In this document: one piece after another, positions 12,088-25,200 of the stretch
Layout: each line of letters starts with the position of its first letter
How positions within the stretch are numbered: the stretch's first letter is position 1
DNA from: Spongilla lacustris
Lineage: Eukaryota > Porifera > Demospongiae > Spongillida > Spongillidae
Assembly (NCBI GenBank): GCA_949361645.1
Contig: OX442420.1
Coordinates: forward strand, 10,225,734 to 10,289,733
Direction of reading: 5' to 3'
Length of the DNA: 64,000 nt
The notes under the pieces: generated by a model
Seen by the model: only the letters and a program-made list of their open reading frames with translations
The model's database searches: none
What the model was told of the DNA's origin: nothing
Translations under genes and position numbers: made by a program

Positions 12088-12839
12088 TCATGTCTCCATG
12101 GTTGCAGGTTCACTGCTGTCATCCTCTGCTAGCAGGTCCTGGAGCTGGTGGATTGAGTGCACCAGGAGGTAGAACTGCTTGCGCCTCAGCTCTAACTTCA
12201 TGTTCAGGGCCCTCTGGGATGATGCTAGCTTCTGCAGATGTTCCTCAAGTTTAGCAATTTTCTCCTCAGAAGACAGTCTTTGAGGGTGTTGTTGGATGAC
12301 CTAAGGTGCAGATGGTGGTCATTCAGTGTAACTATTGTGCGCCCGCCTTTTTCATACCTTTGCCAAAGCGTCATACTCCTGCCTGTGTTTTCTTATGACG
12401 CGTGAATGTTGCAGTTCTTCGCGATACTCCGCTATGCGCTTCACGGCTTCCTGGATGTTGTGTTCTATTTCTCTGTAAAAAGACGCGTGATGCGCGCGCA
12501 CACAGCTAAGATACGTGAGAGCCTACTTGTACAAAATCTCGTATCTCTCCATTTCAAGTCTGTTCATCTCCATGACAATCTCGGCTTTTGAAAACGAGAA
12601 CTCACATTGTGCTGTGCGCGTCATAATGGATGTGAAAACGCAACAATACGTACTGAAGGGTCCTACGCACCAATGGTGAACAGCATCTTTTGGTACGTGG
12701 CCTCGCTCTCTTCTTCTGTTAGTGGGGAGCTGCACCATCTAATGTACGTTTTTAATAAGGACATAATTCTCTTGTCATCCCCTCCACCGTCTCCCTCCAC
12801 AAGCAAACGCTTTTTAATCACGTCTTCTTCGCCAGCCAT
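12088..12839 (-). CDS. THOC7: THO complex subunit 7
   Basis: Four exons (12671-12839, 12527-12611, 12358-12472, 12088-12300) join in frame to 193 aa, close to the roughly 200 aa of other THOC7 proteins. The N-terminus EEDVIKKRLLVEGDG matches the family's EVIRKRLLIDGDG segment. Other matches are IRKHRQEYDALAKVIQQHP and LELRRKQFYLL. The protein is mostly alpha-helical coiled coil. In the THO/TREX complex it couples transcription and splicing to mRNA export in the nucleus. The ATG at 12839 is the first in frame. It is head-to-head with the MPPED-like gene 244 bp away. Confidence 0.93.
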
Positions 12840-13083
12840 GATGCGCTTTAGTTGGGTATTATAATATTATTATTATTAGTTGAATATATTATTATATTAT
12901 TCCAATTTGCTAGTTATATACGTTAGTTAAGTTAAGTTAGTACAGTAATGTATAATACTGTACTATTAGTCATTTCCCTACAATGGTGACAAGTAGCTTT
13001 AGCAGGATTAGGTTAATGCATACTCGTAACGGTACGTCATCGAATTCCATAGGCATATATAGAAGCACGTGAGTGTTGCAGCT
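12840..13083. promoter_or_regulatory. shared intergenic region of THOC7 and MPPED-like genes
   Basis: The 244 bp separate two divergent start codons. The region is AT-rich near the THOC7 side. It has a CACGTG E-box at 13066-13071, only 12 bp before the MPPED ATG. A bidirectional promoter is inferred from the spacing. Confidence 0.5.
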
Positions 13084-14262
13084 ATGGCTTTGAAGGCAAG
13101 GGTGCACCCTTATTCAGAGGACCCTACGTTAGCCTGGGATCGCATCAAAGTTCACCAAACTGTCAAATCAGTTCAGCTCCTCAAAAGTGACGACCCCAAG
13201 TTACCCGGTCACACTAGGTTTGTGTGCATTTCCGGTTAGTGTTTGCACCACGCCCACTAGTACACTACGTCTTACTGACTGGCACGCCATGGTTGTGCCC
13301 GCAGACACGCACAACCGCACCGACAAGTTACTGGTTCCTCCTGGTGACGTGCTCCTTCATGCGGGGGACTTCTCTGATACAGGCCAGCCTAAAGATGTCG
13401 AGAAGTTCAGCCGCTTCCTGAGTGCTCTTCCGCACGCACACAAGGCACACGCCCCTCTATCTGCCTCGTATCACATGATCATGTCTGTTTGTTGCAGGTG
13501 GTGATAGCGGGCAACCATGACTTGACCTTTGACACGCAGAATTACGGGACACTGTGGAAAAGGTTCAGGCATCCCAAACAGTTTGACTCCCAACAACTGA
13601 AGGATAGCATTTCCTCACTCCCAAATGTGACATACCTTGAAGATACAGGAACAGTTATAAATGGCATTAAAATTTGGGGATCGCCATGGTGAGGTCATCC
13701 TCACTCCTCCCTCTCCCTATCTCCTCCTCCCCTTCCCCTACATAGGCAGCCGGAGTTCTGTGACTGGGCCTTCAACCTACCAAGAGGGGCAGCATGTCTG
13801 TCCAAATGGGACCTCATCCCTGAGGGCACAGATGTTGTGATAACACATGGGCCACCCGTTGGGCATGGGGACCTGTGTGAAGGCGGGGCCAGGGCTGGCT
13901 GTGTAGACCTTCTTACCACCATGCAGAGCAGAGTAAAGCCGAAGTACCATGTGTTTGGCCACATCCATGAAGGTGAGAGAAAGGGGCACTGGGGAGGAGG
14001 GATGTACGAACCTTTGAGGAAAAAAACGGTATTGTATGTGGTGGGTGTGGTCTTAGGTGTGGCATGATGGGTTTGGTCTTAGGCGTGGTGGGTGTGGTCT
14101 TAGGCATTGTTTGGTGGCAGGTGTGGCATAATGGTCTTCCCCACAGGCTATGGGACCACTACGGATGGCTCCACCATCTACATCAATTGCTCCGTTTGCA
14201 CATTCAACTACAAGCCACTCAATAGTCCGGTGATATTTGACCTTCCAAACTCTTTGCCATAG
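13084..14262 (+). CDS. MPPED2: MPPED1/2-type metallophosphoesterase
   Basis: Five exons (13084-13234, 13305-13444, 13498-13688, 13746-13972, 14147-14262) give 274 aa. Metal-binding motifs of the calcineurin-like phosphoesterase fold are in order: ISDTHN, LLHAGDFSD, VIAGNHDLTFD, THGPP and HVFGHIHEGYG. MPPED1/2 in vertebrates hydrolyse cyclic nucleotides weakly; vertebrate MPPED2 has Gly where most relatives have the final active-site His (GGIHEG). Here the sequence reads GHIHEG, so that His is present. The intron at 13445-13497 starts with GC, not GT, and only that junction keeps the frame between LPHAHK and VVIAGNH. Confidence 0.88.
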
Positions 14263-14394
14263 GCAATATGTTGTCCTGCTAGTCTCCAGCCTTTATGTGT
14301 TATTTTTCAAAGTACCATATCTCTATTTGAAATTTTAAAAGTGTGCCTTAATGTTGTACATGTATGCAGGGGGGGGGGGGGGGGGTTAATAATT

Positions 14395-15837
14395 ACAGTG
14401 CTTCTCACAAAGAGAGGGAAAAATGAGAATGTCCCGTTTTTTAGCCATAACTCTGTAACAAAACATGATGTGGAAAAATCAATTACATTTTTGGAATCTG
14501 CATGTATTATTGCATCATCATGTGAATTTCTGTTGTGTCACGTGATGTGTTTTTGTTTCAGGACCACAACAAGTAACATAGGGTTAAAACAACATTTTTT
14601 GTCTATAACTAATGAATGCAATGAAGATAAGATATCAAATTTTCAACACAACTGCCACATCATAGTCTGCATGTCCATGAGCAGTTTGATCGTTACACGC
14701 CCTCTAGTTATGGAGATCGGTTCAAGATTGTGAAACATTGAAGGTGGGTAGCGGTTAAGGAAAAAACTCCAGAAAAGTTCTGAGGTAAGGTTTAATTCTT
14801 TGTTCGTTACATTGCAAAGTCCCTGTAGTTAATATATGAAACATTTTAAGCTTATCCGTCATTGCAATCGTAAGTTGCAATTTGCCAAAGTTAAAAATTC
14901 CATTATCGAATAGAAATTTTAAAGTTTTTCCGTGTACGTTAAGGTATTATCGTCCACTTTGACGTCACAACTGATTACATGTACATGTATCGTAATAATA
15001 ACGCAATGGCTTCTGGCGCATGCAGCAATCTCCAAGTCTTCTATGATTCTGTTTCTGGTACTTGTTCGTTCCAGACCCTACCTGATACATACACACATGT
15101 ATCGGGGGGTACCAGAAATAGAAAGCGAAGAAGTTGGAAGGTAGAAGGCGTTACTGTGGTTGTACAAGAGCGGTCGAGCAAGGGGTAGCCAACTCTGGCA
15201 CACCTGTTGAGAACACAAATTTGTAGAACAGGCATTCTTTACTGATACAGTTTAAGACAACAACGTGTCATCACTATAATGACATCATGTTTTGTACGTC
15301 ATCAATAATCAAAATTTCTAACCGATAATGGAATTTTGAACTTTGGCAAATTGCAACTTACGATCGCAATGAAGGATAAGAGTACAATGTTTCATATACT
15401 AACTACAGGGACTTTGCAATGTAGCAAACAAAAAATCAAACCTTACCTCGGAAGTTTTCTGAAGTTTTTTTCCTTAACCGCTACCCACCTTCAATTTTTT
15501 ACAATCTTGAACCGATCTCCATAACTAGAGGGCGTGTAACAATCAAACTGCTCATGGACATGCAGACTATGATGGTGCAGTTGTTTTGTAAATTTGAAGC
15601 CTTAACTCCATTGCGTTCATGAGTTATAAACAAAAAATGTTGTTTTAACCCTATGTTACTTGTTGCGGTCCTGAAACGTAAATACATCACGTGACACAAC
15701 ATAAATTCACATAATGATGCAAAAATGCATGCTGATTCCAACAATGTAATTGGTGTTTCAACATCATGTTTGGTTACAGAGTTATGACTAAAAAATAACA
15801 CATTCTCATTTTTCCATCTCTTTGTGAGAAGCACTGT
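14395..15837. mobile_element. long inverted-repeat (foldback) element, 1.44 kb
   Basis: The left arm (about 14395-14922) is repeated in reverse complement in the right arm (about 15310-15837), over some 528 bp with modest divergence. It starts acagtgcttctcac and ends gtgagaagcactgt. The 387-bp centre (14923-15309) is unique and has no clear gene. Open frames in both arms encode the same peptide in opposite directions and are not convincing genes. No clear target duplication was found. A transcript across it would form a long double-stranded RNA. Confidence 0.75.
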
Positions 15838-17936
15838 ACATGGATTGAAATCCAGCACATTTAATCATGTTACATTGATGAACCTACAACATCCTTTGGT
15901 ATACATTATAAAGGTAATTCCACATTCCTATAGTATTGTGACGTTTTTTATGTGTACAGAAAACAGTTTCCTTTGACTCGATATAGCATTTGCTGTCAAG
16001 GTCTCTCGTTAGAGTAGACCTATCTAGTGACTTCTATGTGACAGGTATGGATGGCCTATGTTACGAAGTCACAGGTGAGAATGCTAGCTGGTATGCATTA
16101 GAATTTGATCCAAAATGTATCAAGGTCAGTAGTACAGAGTGAGGTGAACCAACTAAGAAAGCTGATCAGAAGGGACCTACCCACCTTGCATATAGAGTTG
16201 TGTACTGGTGTATTTTTAACATGTAATTGATGCACCTCACCCAAATATTGAAGCTGGATCTAAGAAACTGGTTAAGCATAAGGATGCTTGCTTCAACTAT
16301 TGGTTCTGTTGGAGATTGTCTCTTGTGGTGACATCATAACTGGTGACATCATAACTAGTGACATCATAACTGGTGACATCATAACTGCAAAGCTTTTCAA
16401 AGTGTGAATGTGCATCATTAGACACGTCACATCTAACCACATCAGATATCTGATGTGGCAGTGGCGGAGGATTAACCCCCCTTCCCCCCTCCCCCCTACC
16501 CCTACTCTTTACCTTGAGCTTGATTTTTGATTTGATATTTTAATTAATTTACCAGCTGCATGGAAGTGATAAAGCGCAATTGATATCAGGACTCCCCCCC
16601 CCCCCCCCTCCCTCCGCTGGTTGAATCAGCCGAACACGGACAGCACCCCCCCCCCCCCCCCCCCACACTCATTCATAGCTTTACCCCCCACTATAAAACA
16701 CCTTCCGCCACCCCTGTGTGGGCAATGATATTGAAATACACATTTATGACAAAAAGGTGGATCGGTTGGGTAGTTATGGAAGCATGCTAAATTGTCACAC
16801 TTATTGACATGTATTCATTTGATCCAATGTCATTAAATGGCTAACCGTTACCAGCATTACTGTAATCATTTACTGGAAAAATGGAAATCATTTTATTACA
16901 ATAAGTTAATCTTACCTTACATGATGTAATATATGGGTATACTCTGTGGTTACATGCTGACTGTGTACATGTGCCAATCACATGGTCACATTCTGTACAG
17001 CTTGTGCCTATGTCATGTATGACCAATGGTATGTGCACATTGAGCTATAGGTACATTTCAGTGTGTTTTGTGCATTGACTCAGAAGACAGTCAACACCAC
17101 ATGTTGTGCAGGGCAGCCAGCAAATGCAATGCAATTTGAAATAATAATACACATTAAAAATTTAGCATCCAATTCTCCAATCTGGTGAGCAATATTATCA
17201 CCTGATTGTCCAAGTACCTCGAATAGGTGACTATGAGTGAGGTTGGGCCTCATGATACCTCCACCTTGAGTGGATAATAGTAGGCATATGTAGGGGGAAA
17301 TATATCAGTAGGCATATGTGGGGGACATATATCAGTAGGCATATGTGAGGGACATATATCAGTACATGTAGGCATATGTAGGGGGACATATATCAGTAGG
17401 CATATGTAGGGGGACATATATCAGTAGGCATATGTGGGGGACATATATCAGTAGGCATATGTGGGGGACATATATCAGTAGGCATATGTGGGGGACATAT
17501 ATCGATCTATTCTTAATGGCAGGTGGATTGTTAGATCAGATCTCATAAGCAAGGTAACCAGCCAAGACTGAGTTTGGAAGTTTAGGAGCTGTTAGCTGCA
17601 AAATAATAGCATTCCATATAACCAGAAACACACCATGCAACATGATGTTGCTAGGGAGTGAAATGTTCAGTGTTGCTACATCTGGACATGGGTATGCACA
17701 GCATGTGCTGGGTACTTGTGCACAGCTGGAATAAATGGCTTAACCTTTCTCTCTATCTCTACAGGCCCCTCACTCTACCACATTTTTGAATTACATGTTT
17801 AAAGGTTCACTAGCCTGCACTTGAGGGAAGGTACTCAACTGACTCAGTATAAAAGTAACCCAATGTCAGACCATAAAAAATGAAGGAAACAAGATTAAAA
17901 AAAAAAAAACCTTCTCTCTGAGAAAGTTAGTGGTAT

Positions 17937-18146
17937 ATAGGATTTGAAGGGAACGGTGGTGTAAAAAGGAAGGGAACAAGGCATCGACAATGATACAAAA
18001 AATATACTAGTCCAACATTTAGTAACATAAATTGTACAAATCAAAAGTGCTAAATAGAAGTAAGACAATTTGATTTTCACATCATCATTGATACATAGAC
18101 CCCTGTTCCCTTTCTTTTTTACACCACCATTGCCTTCAAATCCCAA
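17937..18146. repeat. imperfect inverted repeat, about 60-bp arms
   Basis: The left arm 17937-17996 (ggatttgaagggaacggtgg...) pairs with the right arm 18088-18146 read in reverse. The loop is about 90 bp. It may be a small foldback element. Confidence 0.6.
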
Positions 18147-18343
18147 TGTGTCATCCACATTAACTGGCTAGCTTATGGCTAATTGTCATCTCTTCACCTA
18201 TATTGGACTTCAACGTTAAACCTGGTGAGACTCAGTTTGCCACCATATTCACCTTCATAATTCCCAAACTGGCTCATCTGAGATGTGTAGCTTCATCATT
18301 ACTGACAGGATGTTGATTATCACATCCATGACTGCATTGTACA

Positions 18344-18481
<138 letters not shown>

Positions 18482-18890
18482 TCTCAGTAGAGTATTCTTC
18501 TTTTTATTTATTTATTTTCCTCCTGGACACTACACATTGACAGTAAAAAGCTTCACAACCATGTCATGTCCCATGCTCCCCCCCCCTCCCCCCCCCCCCC
18601 CCCCCCCCCCCCCCAACAGGGAGATAGATTCGATTGTGTTACATTAGACGTGCAGTACTGCGCTTATGAGCGCTTAACAACGGAGTTGCACCTCTATAAT
18701 ATTTTATTATGCCTACATGTATTTTGCACACATGACAATGTATAATGTATTGGAAGTCAGACAATACAAGTATACGCCGTAAACATTATGTACATACACT
18801 TTAATGGAAAACATACATAACACACAATTTTTAAAAACGTTATCTTCCTGTAATCACGTGCTGAACGAGCCACACCCCCATTTGTTCGCA

Positions 18891-19917
18891 ATGGACGCAG
18901 TTCGGAAGGCTGCTTCAGAGGCTGTGGAGACGATACGCAACAGCCCTCTCTTCAGGAGGAAGTTTGGAACGTACCAGAAGGCACACGAGGAGAGCTCAGA
19001 CGACGAGGCTCCGATAGTCCCTGAGAAAGACCTCACACCTTTTGTTCAAGGCGTGTACTACAATGCTGAATACCTGGGCAAACAGCAGATCGACACATCA
19101 CGTGCTCAAGACCATGGGTGTATGGACCAGGTGGTGAGCAATTTGTGGAGCGGCGAAACAGCAGCGCACCCATCAGCCGTGGGCATCAGCCTCAGGGTGA
19201 CCACCACGAATCTCAGAGTGAAGGAGGTTAAAAATGGAGACGTTCTGTACGAGTTTCCGCTGCTGAGAATATCATACTGTGGTACTGACAAGCATCACCG
19301 TGACGCCTTCAGCTTCGTGGCAAAGGAAGAAGATGGGAACTTTTACTGCTACGTGTTTCGCTGCGCCAACAGGGATAAAGCCCACGCACTCGCTGTGACG
19401 CTGTCCAAGGCTTTCTACCTGGCGTACCAGATACTCCAGGAGCAACAAGGCGTGTTCCCACCCACGCCCGAGCGCGATCGACTGTTCGAACCACAGCTTG
19501 AGGGCGATACTAAGCAACACCCACCGTGGCCACACCCCGCTGCTGCAAGTCACAAGGAAGTACCGGTATGTAGTCATTCACGCATTGTTAGTTGGGGCTT
19601 ATTTTGATTTGCTACTTGACCTCTAGGATATTCATGTGGAGACGCCAGTATCCCACCTCCTCAACACAAGACAGCAGTCGGCCACGCCCCCACCTCGCAC
19701 AAGACCGACAAAGCGTCCCTCACTAAGTTCCACAAAAGATGCAGAAACCATTTTGTCGTCCGTTGACGACGATTTCATGAGGATGGCGAAGGCTCGTTCT
19801 AACCCGCAAATCCTGCGCTCCACGGTAGACCACCACTTCATCACCAGCCACTTGCTGGACCTAAGTCATGCCGATCGTGGGTCGCAACTATTGGAGTCCG
19901 AGGAGAAGATTGAATAA
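18891..19917 (+). CDS. PTB/PID-domain adaptor protein
   Basis: Two exons (18891-19565, 19627-19917) give 321 aa. Residues ~45-190 form a phosphotyrosine-binding domain: VYYNAEYLGKQQID at strand 1, LRISYCGTDKHHRDAFSFVA near the binding groove, and a C-terminal helix ALAVTLSKAFYLAYQ. The ISYC-x-D-K-H pattern recalls the LDLRAP1/GULP/FAM43 group, which bind NPxY-type tails of membrane receptors in endocytosis. I cannot assign the ortholog. The C-terminal part is low-complexity (Pro, Ser, Thr) with a basic patch TRPTKRPSLS. An upstream in-frame ATG at 18804 exists, but the ATG at 18891 is better placed. A CACGTG box lies at 18855-18860. Confidence 0.78.
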
Positions 19918-20066
19918 CGTTGATATTCCACTGGTGGTGCTTAAATAACTTACGGTGAACAAAACAAGTGCTTTCTGCAGATGCAGTAACACATTACAGA
20001 GATAATTAATGTATGCACACGCACACACACACAGAGGATAACCAGTGTATTGTGCTGGTAATGTCT

Positions 20067-20992
20067 TTAAGCCATTCCACAGTCTTTTATTATTACAGGC
20101 TGTGATGTGCTGCCATTGCGTGACCCAACTGCCTCCATTTTCTTCACCACCTCCATTCCACTTACAACTTTCCCAAAGACAACATGCTTCCCATCCAACC
20201 TGCAGGGGAAGTGCGCCAGCTTTAGCATACTATGTCTCGTTCCCAGACTATATATAACCTACCATGACGTTTTTTCTGTGCAAATGAAAAACTGGGATCC
20301 ATTGGTCTGGGGACCAGCATTGGCCATGGATAATATGCCAGGTCCTGTGTGCTTCAGCTTGAAGTTCTCATCAGCAAACCTTTGGCCATATATGGACTTT
20401 CCACCAGTTCCTACACAAGCATAGCATATAGATGCAGCTTGGATGTAGCCTTCATCTATCATATCATAAACAACCCCCCCAATTGTGTTCCTCACTAGTG
20501 ATCCTTACACACTACATGCCAAAAACCCAGTCCCACACGGTTGTAAGCTTACCATCACCATTGGTGAAGTCGCCGCCCTACAGGCAAAAAGATACGGACA
20601 AATCACGCGACAACATATGGCTTCCGTGGTACCTGGCACATGAACTGCGGTATGATACGGTGGAAACCGGATGATTTGTACCCGAATCCTTTCTCCCCAG
20701 TACAAAGAGCGCGGAAGTTCTCTACACAGAAGGCAGCCCAGCTTACTGAAGCCAAGGCTAGACCGCACGTGACAATAACTGACCAGCAGTCTTTGGGACT
20801 ACATCCGCGAACAACTTGAAAAAGGAGCCAGGCAAGTTATAGATGCGATGATCAGCGTTCACTGACCTCAAAGTTTATACGACCCGCGTCTTTACCGCCG
20901 ATAGTGATATCAAAGAACACCTTTGGGTTCGGTACGGTTGACAGCAACCTGGCAAAATGGCCACCACGAAACGTTCTGCATAGGGAGAACAT
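20067..20992 (-). CDS. PPIF: cyclophilin-type peptidyl-prolyl isomerase, probably mitochondrial
   Basis: Six exons (20867-20992, 20784-20814, 20633-20721, 20553-20577, 20263-20410, 20067-20199) give 183 aa in frame. The active-site landmarks of cyclophilin A/D are present: [16 protein letters not shown] (catalytic Arg, Phe, Gln), [18 protein letters not shown] and [10 protein letters not shown]. The first ~20 residues are basic, hydroxylated and lack acids ([17 protein letters not shown]), which fits a mitochondrial presequence like that of PPIF, the matrix regulator of the permeability transition pore. Two exons are only 31 and 25 nt long. The gene is tail-to-tail with the PTB gene (149 bp). 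Confidence 0.9.
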
Positions 20993-22251
<1,259 letters not shown>

Positions 22252-25200
22252 ATGGATGCGAGTGGTCGCGCCTATGCCGCTGGAGTGCATCAAGGTGACT
22301 GGTCGAAAGCTTGGAAGGAGTGGGCACGTGGGAGAAAGAGAGGGAAAATGGCTCAGTTTATCATCGAAAAGCTGGAAGAAGGAGTAAGCTCATTACACGG
22401 GTGCGTATGCGGCACCTGCGGTATACTGCCTGCCCTTCGCAGAAACAAGCTCGGTGGCTGGACATATCACGTGGGAAGTTTGAGTTGAGTGAGTGGCACG
22501 CGATAGCCGATGAATGGTACAGGGCGAAACAAAACCGAAACTCGGACGAGTCAGACGCTCCGTGTATGCTGAGAAAAGGGTTACCCCGCGCCTTTCCTGG
22601 GCTGATTGAGGTGAAGATGGAGAGTACGAAGGAAGGCACTCAGTATAGGAGCAGGGTGTTCCAGTCTACTGCCCAGTTGATGCAAGGTGCGTGTTTGAGC
22701 TATATGTGTGGTGGTGCGTGTGTGTGTGTGTGTGTGGTGTGTTATTGTATGTGTTGAGTTTGTGGTGTGTGTGTGTGGTGATTGCTCATTACCTGTTTTT
22801 TTTCTTTGCTTGTTAAGTGCAAGAACACATTTAATGTTTACGAACATAGACAATGTATAGGATGTTTACTAGTTGTGTTGGTGGGTGTGGCTACTTGACT
22901 GACAGGATGTATCTCCCCAACAGAGGTGGCCCATCATCTTCCCTCCAGAGCAGGAGCTAATTTCTCCCAATTTCCCCAGAGCAACGGACAGAACCAGTAT
23001 GTACCTACAGGGAATGGCCAGATGTATGCCCCCACCAACAGACAGCAACAATACTTGGTTTGTGAAAAATCTTATCTATTGTATAATCCATGCATACCTA
23101 CAACTAGGATACATCTGGCCAAGTGGCAGGTGGAGGTATGTGGTGTGTGTATGTGCATATGAGCTGCTAGTTTCATCCTATCTTTACAGGCTTCTTGGTT
23201 AATGGATTTAACGGAACTGTGCCCAATGGCAACGCTTCAGTAAGTGTGGTGGTGGTTTGGTTCCAATAGCCACTTATACTGACACTCTCACAGCCATGTT
23301 ACAACACTGAGGATCTCTCATTGTTGGATGAGAGCAATGACTCTTGGTTTGACCTGGATGTGCTAGATGGGAGCACTGGTATGTGAAGCCTTCCAAGTGT
23401 GACTGAATCTGATTGGTTACGTATATTCCTTTTCGGTAGGTGCCAGTCCGTACCTGGACCAACAGCTTGAGGGCAGTCCTTATCCCGTCTCCAGTCCATA
23501 CAACAATTCCAGTCCATATAGCGCTGGGAGAGTATCACCTTATCCTGTATGGAGGATTGTATGGGAGTAGAACCATCTTGTTAGGTGTGTGTGCATCCTT
23601 AGGTTTCTGTCACCCAACCTGAGAGCACACCTGGCGTTGAATGGTCGAGTCCCAAGACCTCTGTGTATAGGTCACCTCTAGGTGTCTCCCCAGGACACAA
23701 CTATTCACCAGGTCCTGCTCCCACCTCCTGGATGCCTGTAAGCTAACTGCACTGTGGACTTGTTCAAGTACAGTAATGGCCATGTCTCTTCCAGGCATCA
23801 GGGCCAACAGCTGGACTTAGTCACTCCATGTCTCAAGGATTTACTCCCGCCATGTCTCAAGGCTGTTCTCCCGCCATTTCTCAAGGATTTACATGTACTT
23901 CCTCCGTTTCTCAATCTGTTCATCATCAAGGTACATGTACAAGTGTGTATTATCTTGGTAAGCGTATTCATAACTAATTTGTATAGTTCCAGTTCCAATT
24001 TGATAGTTGGTTCCTGTTTGGCATATATATTAGATGCATGCTCCCTTAGTTCTGATGGATTAGATCTAGTCGCTTTATCATTGCACCATGGTTTTGACAG
24101 AATTGCTGCAAGTTCAAGCCATTCCCTCTAAAAGCCCCATCGAGGTAAGGCTGGCACGGTTGTATATTCTCGCTGGCGCGGTTCACTGATTTTCGATATA
24201 TGTTGTGTTAGGGCGGCGGTCAGTTAGCGTTGTTGTTGAACCGTGAGATGCCTGCTGGTAAGAAGGTTCTAATGTTCACGTCGACGACTAAGCCAGAATA
24301 CACTACGTCCGTTGAATGTATGGAGGTTAACCCGATGGCTTTGATGGCGATAATTCCAAGTAAGAGGCAGGCGCCTCAGTGTATCGCATGTTTGTTTACG
24401 TATCTGCACTGTTCTTTCCCTTAGAACACGCGATACCAGAGGCCGTGGTACTGCAAGTATTGTGCAATGCGCAGCTGATCGCCACTACGGAGTTCGTGTA
24501 TTACGCCGATGCGGCGTACAACTCCGAAATGTTCTATCAGTTCCTTTGTCAAAACCTGCCTCGTTACTACCATCAGTCGGACAATGGTTTTGGTGGGGCT
24601 GGATTGCCCGATGGCAATGCAGCTATGGAATCCGTGTACGGATCCGGATACGGCAACAATGTTCCAACTTCCATGTACGGTATTCTGTTGGGCGCGTGTC
24701 GTATGGGGCTGGAGCCCCTGGTCTATGCCACACTGACCCTATCTGCGATGAGTAACATATCGTTGGAACAGTTAGAGAAGGCTCGTGAAGCAGCTGTACA
24801 GTTCGGGCACCACTCACTGGGAGATATGTTTCGTGGTCTGATCGAAGCCAAGCAAGTAGTACCTCGAGGTGGGGAGGCACCAAATGGAGTATATTGTTCC
24901 AGGGTAGCAGACCTGCACAGAGGAGAGGGTACTCCGGAAGGTTAGTCAGTGGCTATAAGGGAGTGGTGTGTGTTAACCCTTCTCTCACCTGTAGAGGAAG
25001 CAGTGAAGGTTCTTAGGATGCTCACCGCTGAGATCACAGCCAACAGTGTAACAGTCAAGGTGGAAGGCGATCAGGAGGTCCCCAAAAACGCGCCCACCCA
25101 ACCTTGCAAGGATGGGGATGTCCCTCTCAGTGGTGATAAGAGTGAATGTGTTAAGTTGGAAGACAGTGGTCATGGCTCTGTGGGAGCCCCTACTTTAGAG

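Noticed and set aside
14341..15858. Similar 119-130-codon frames on opposite strands
   Set aside because: They are the two arms of the foldback element. No homology or start context suggests a real protein.
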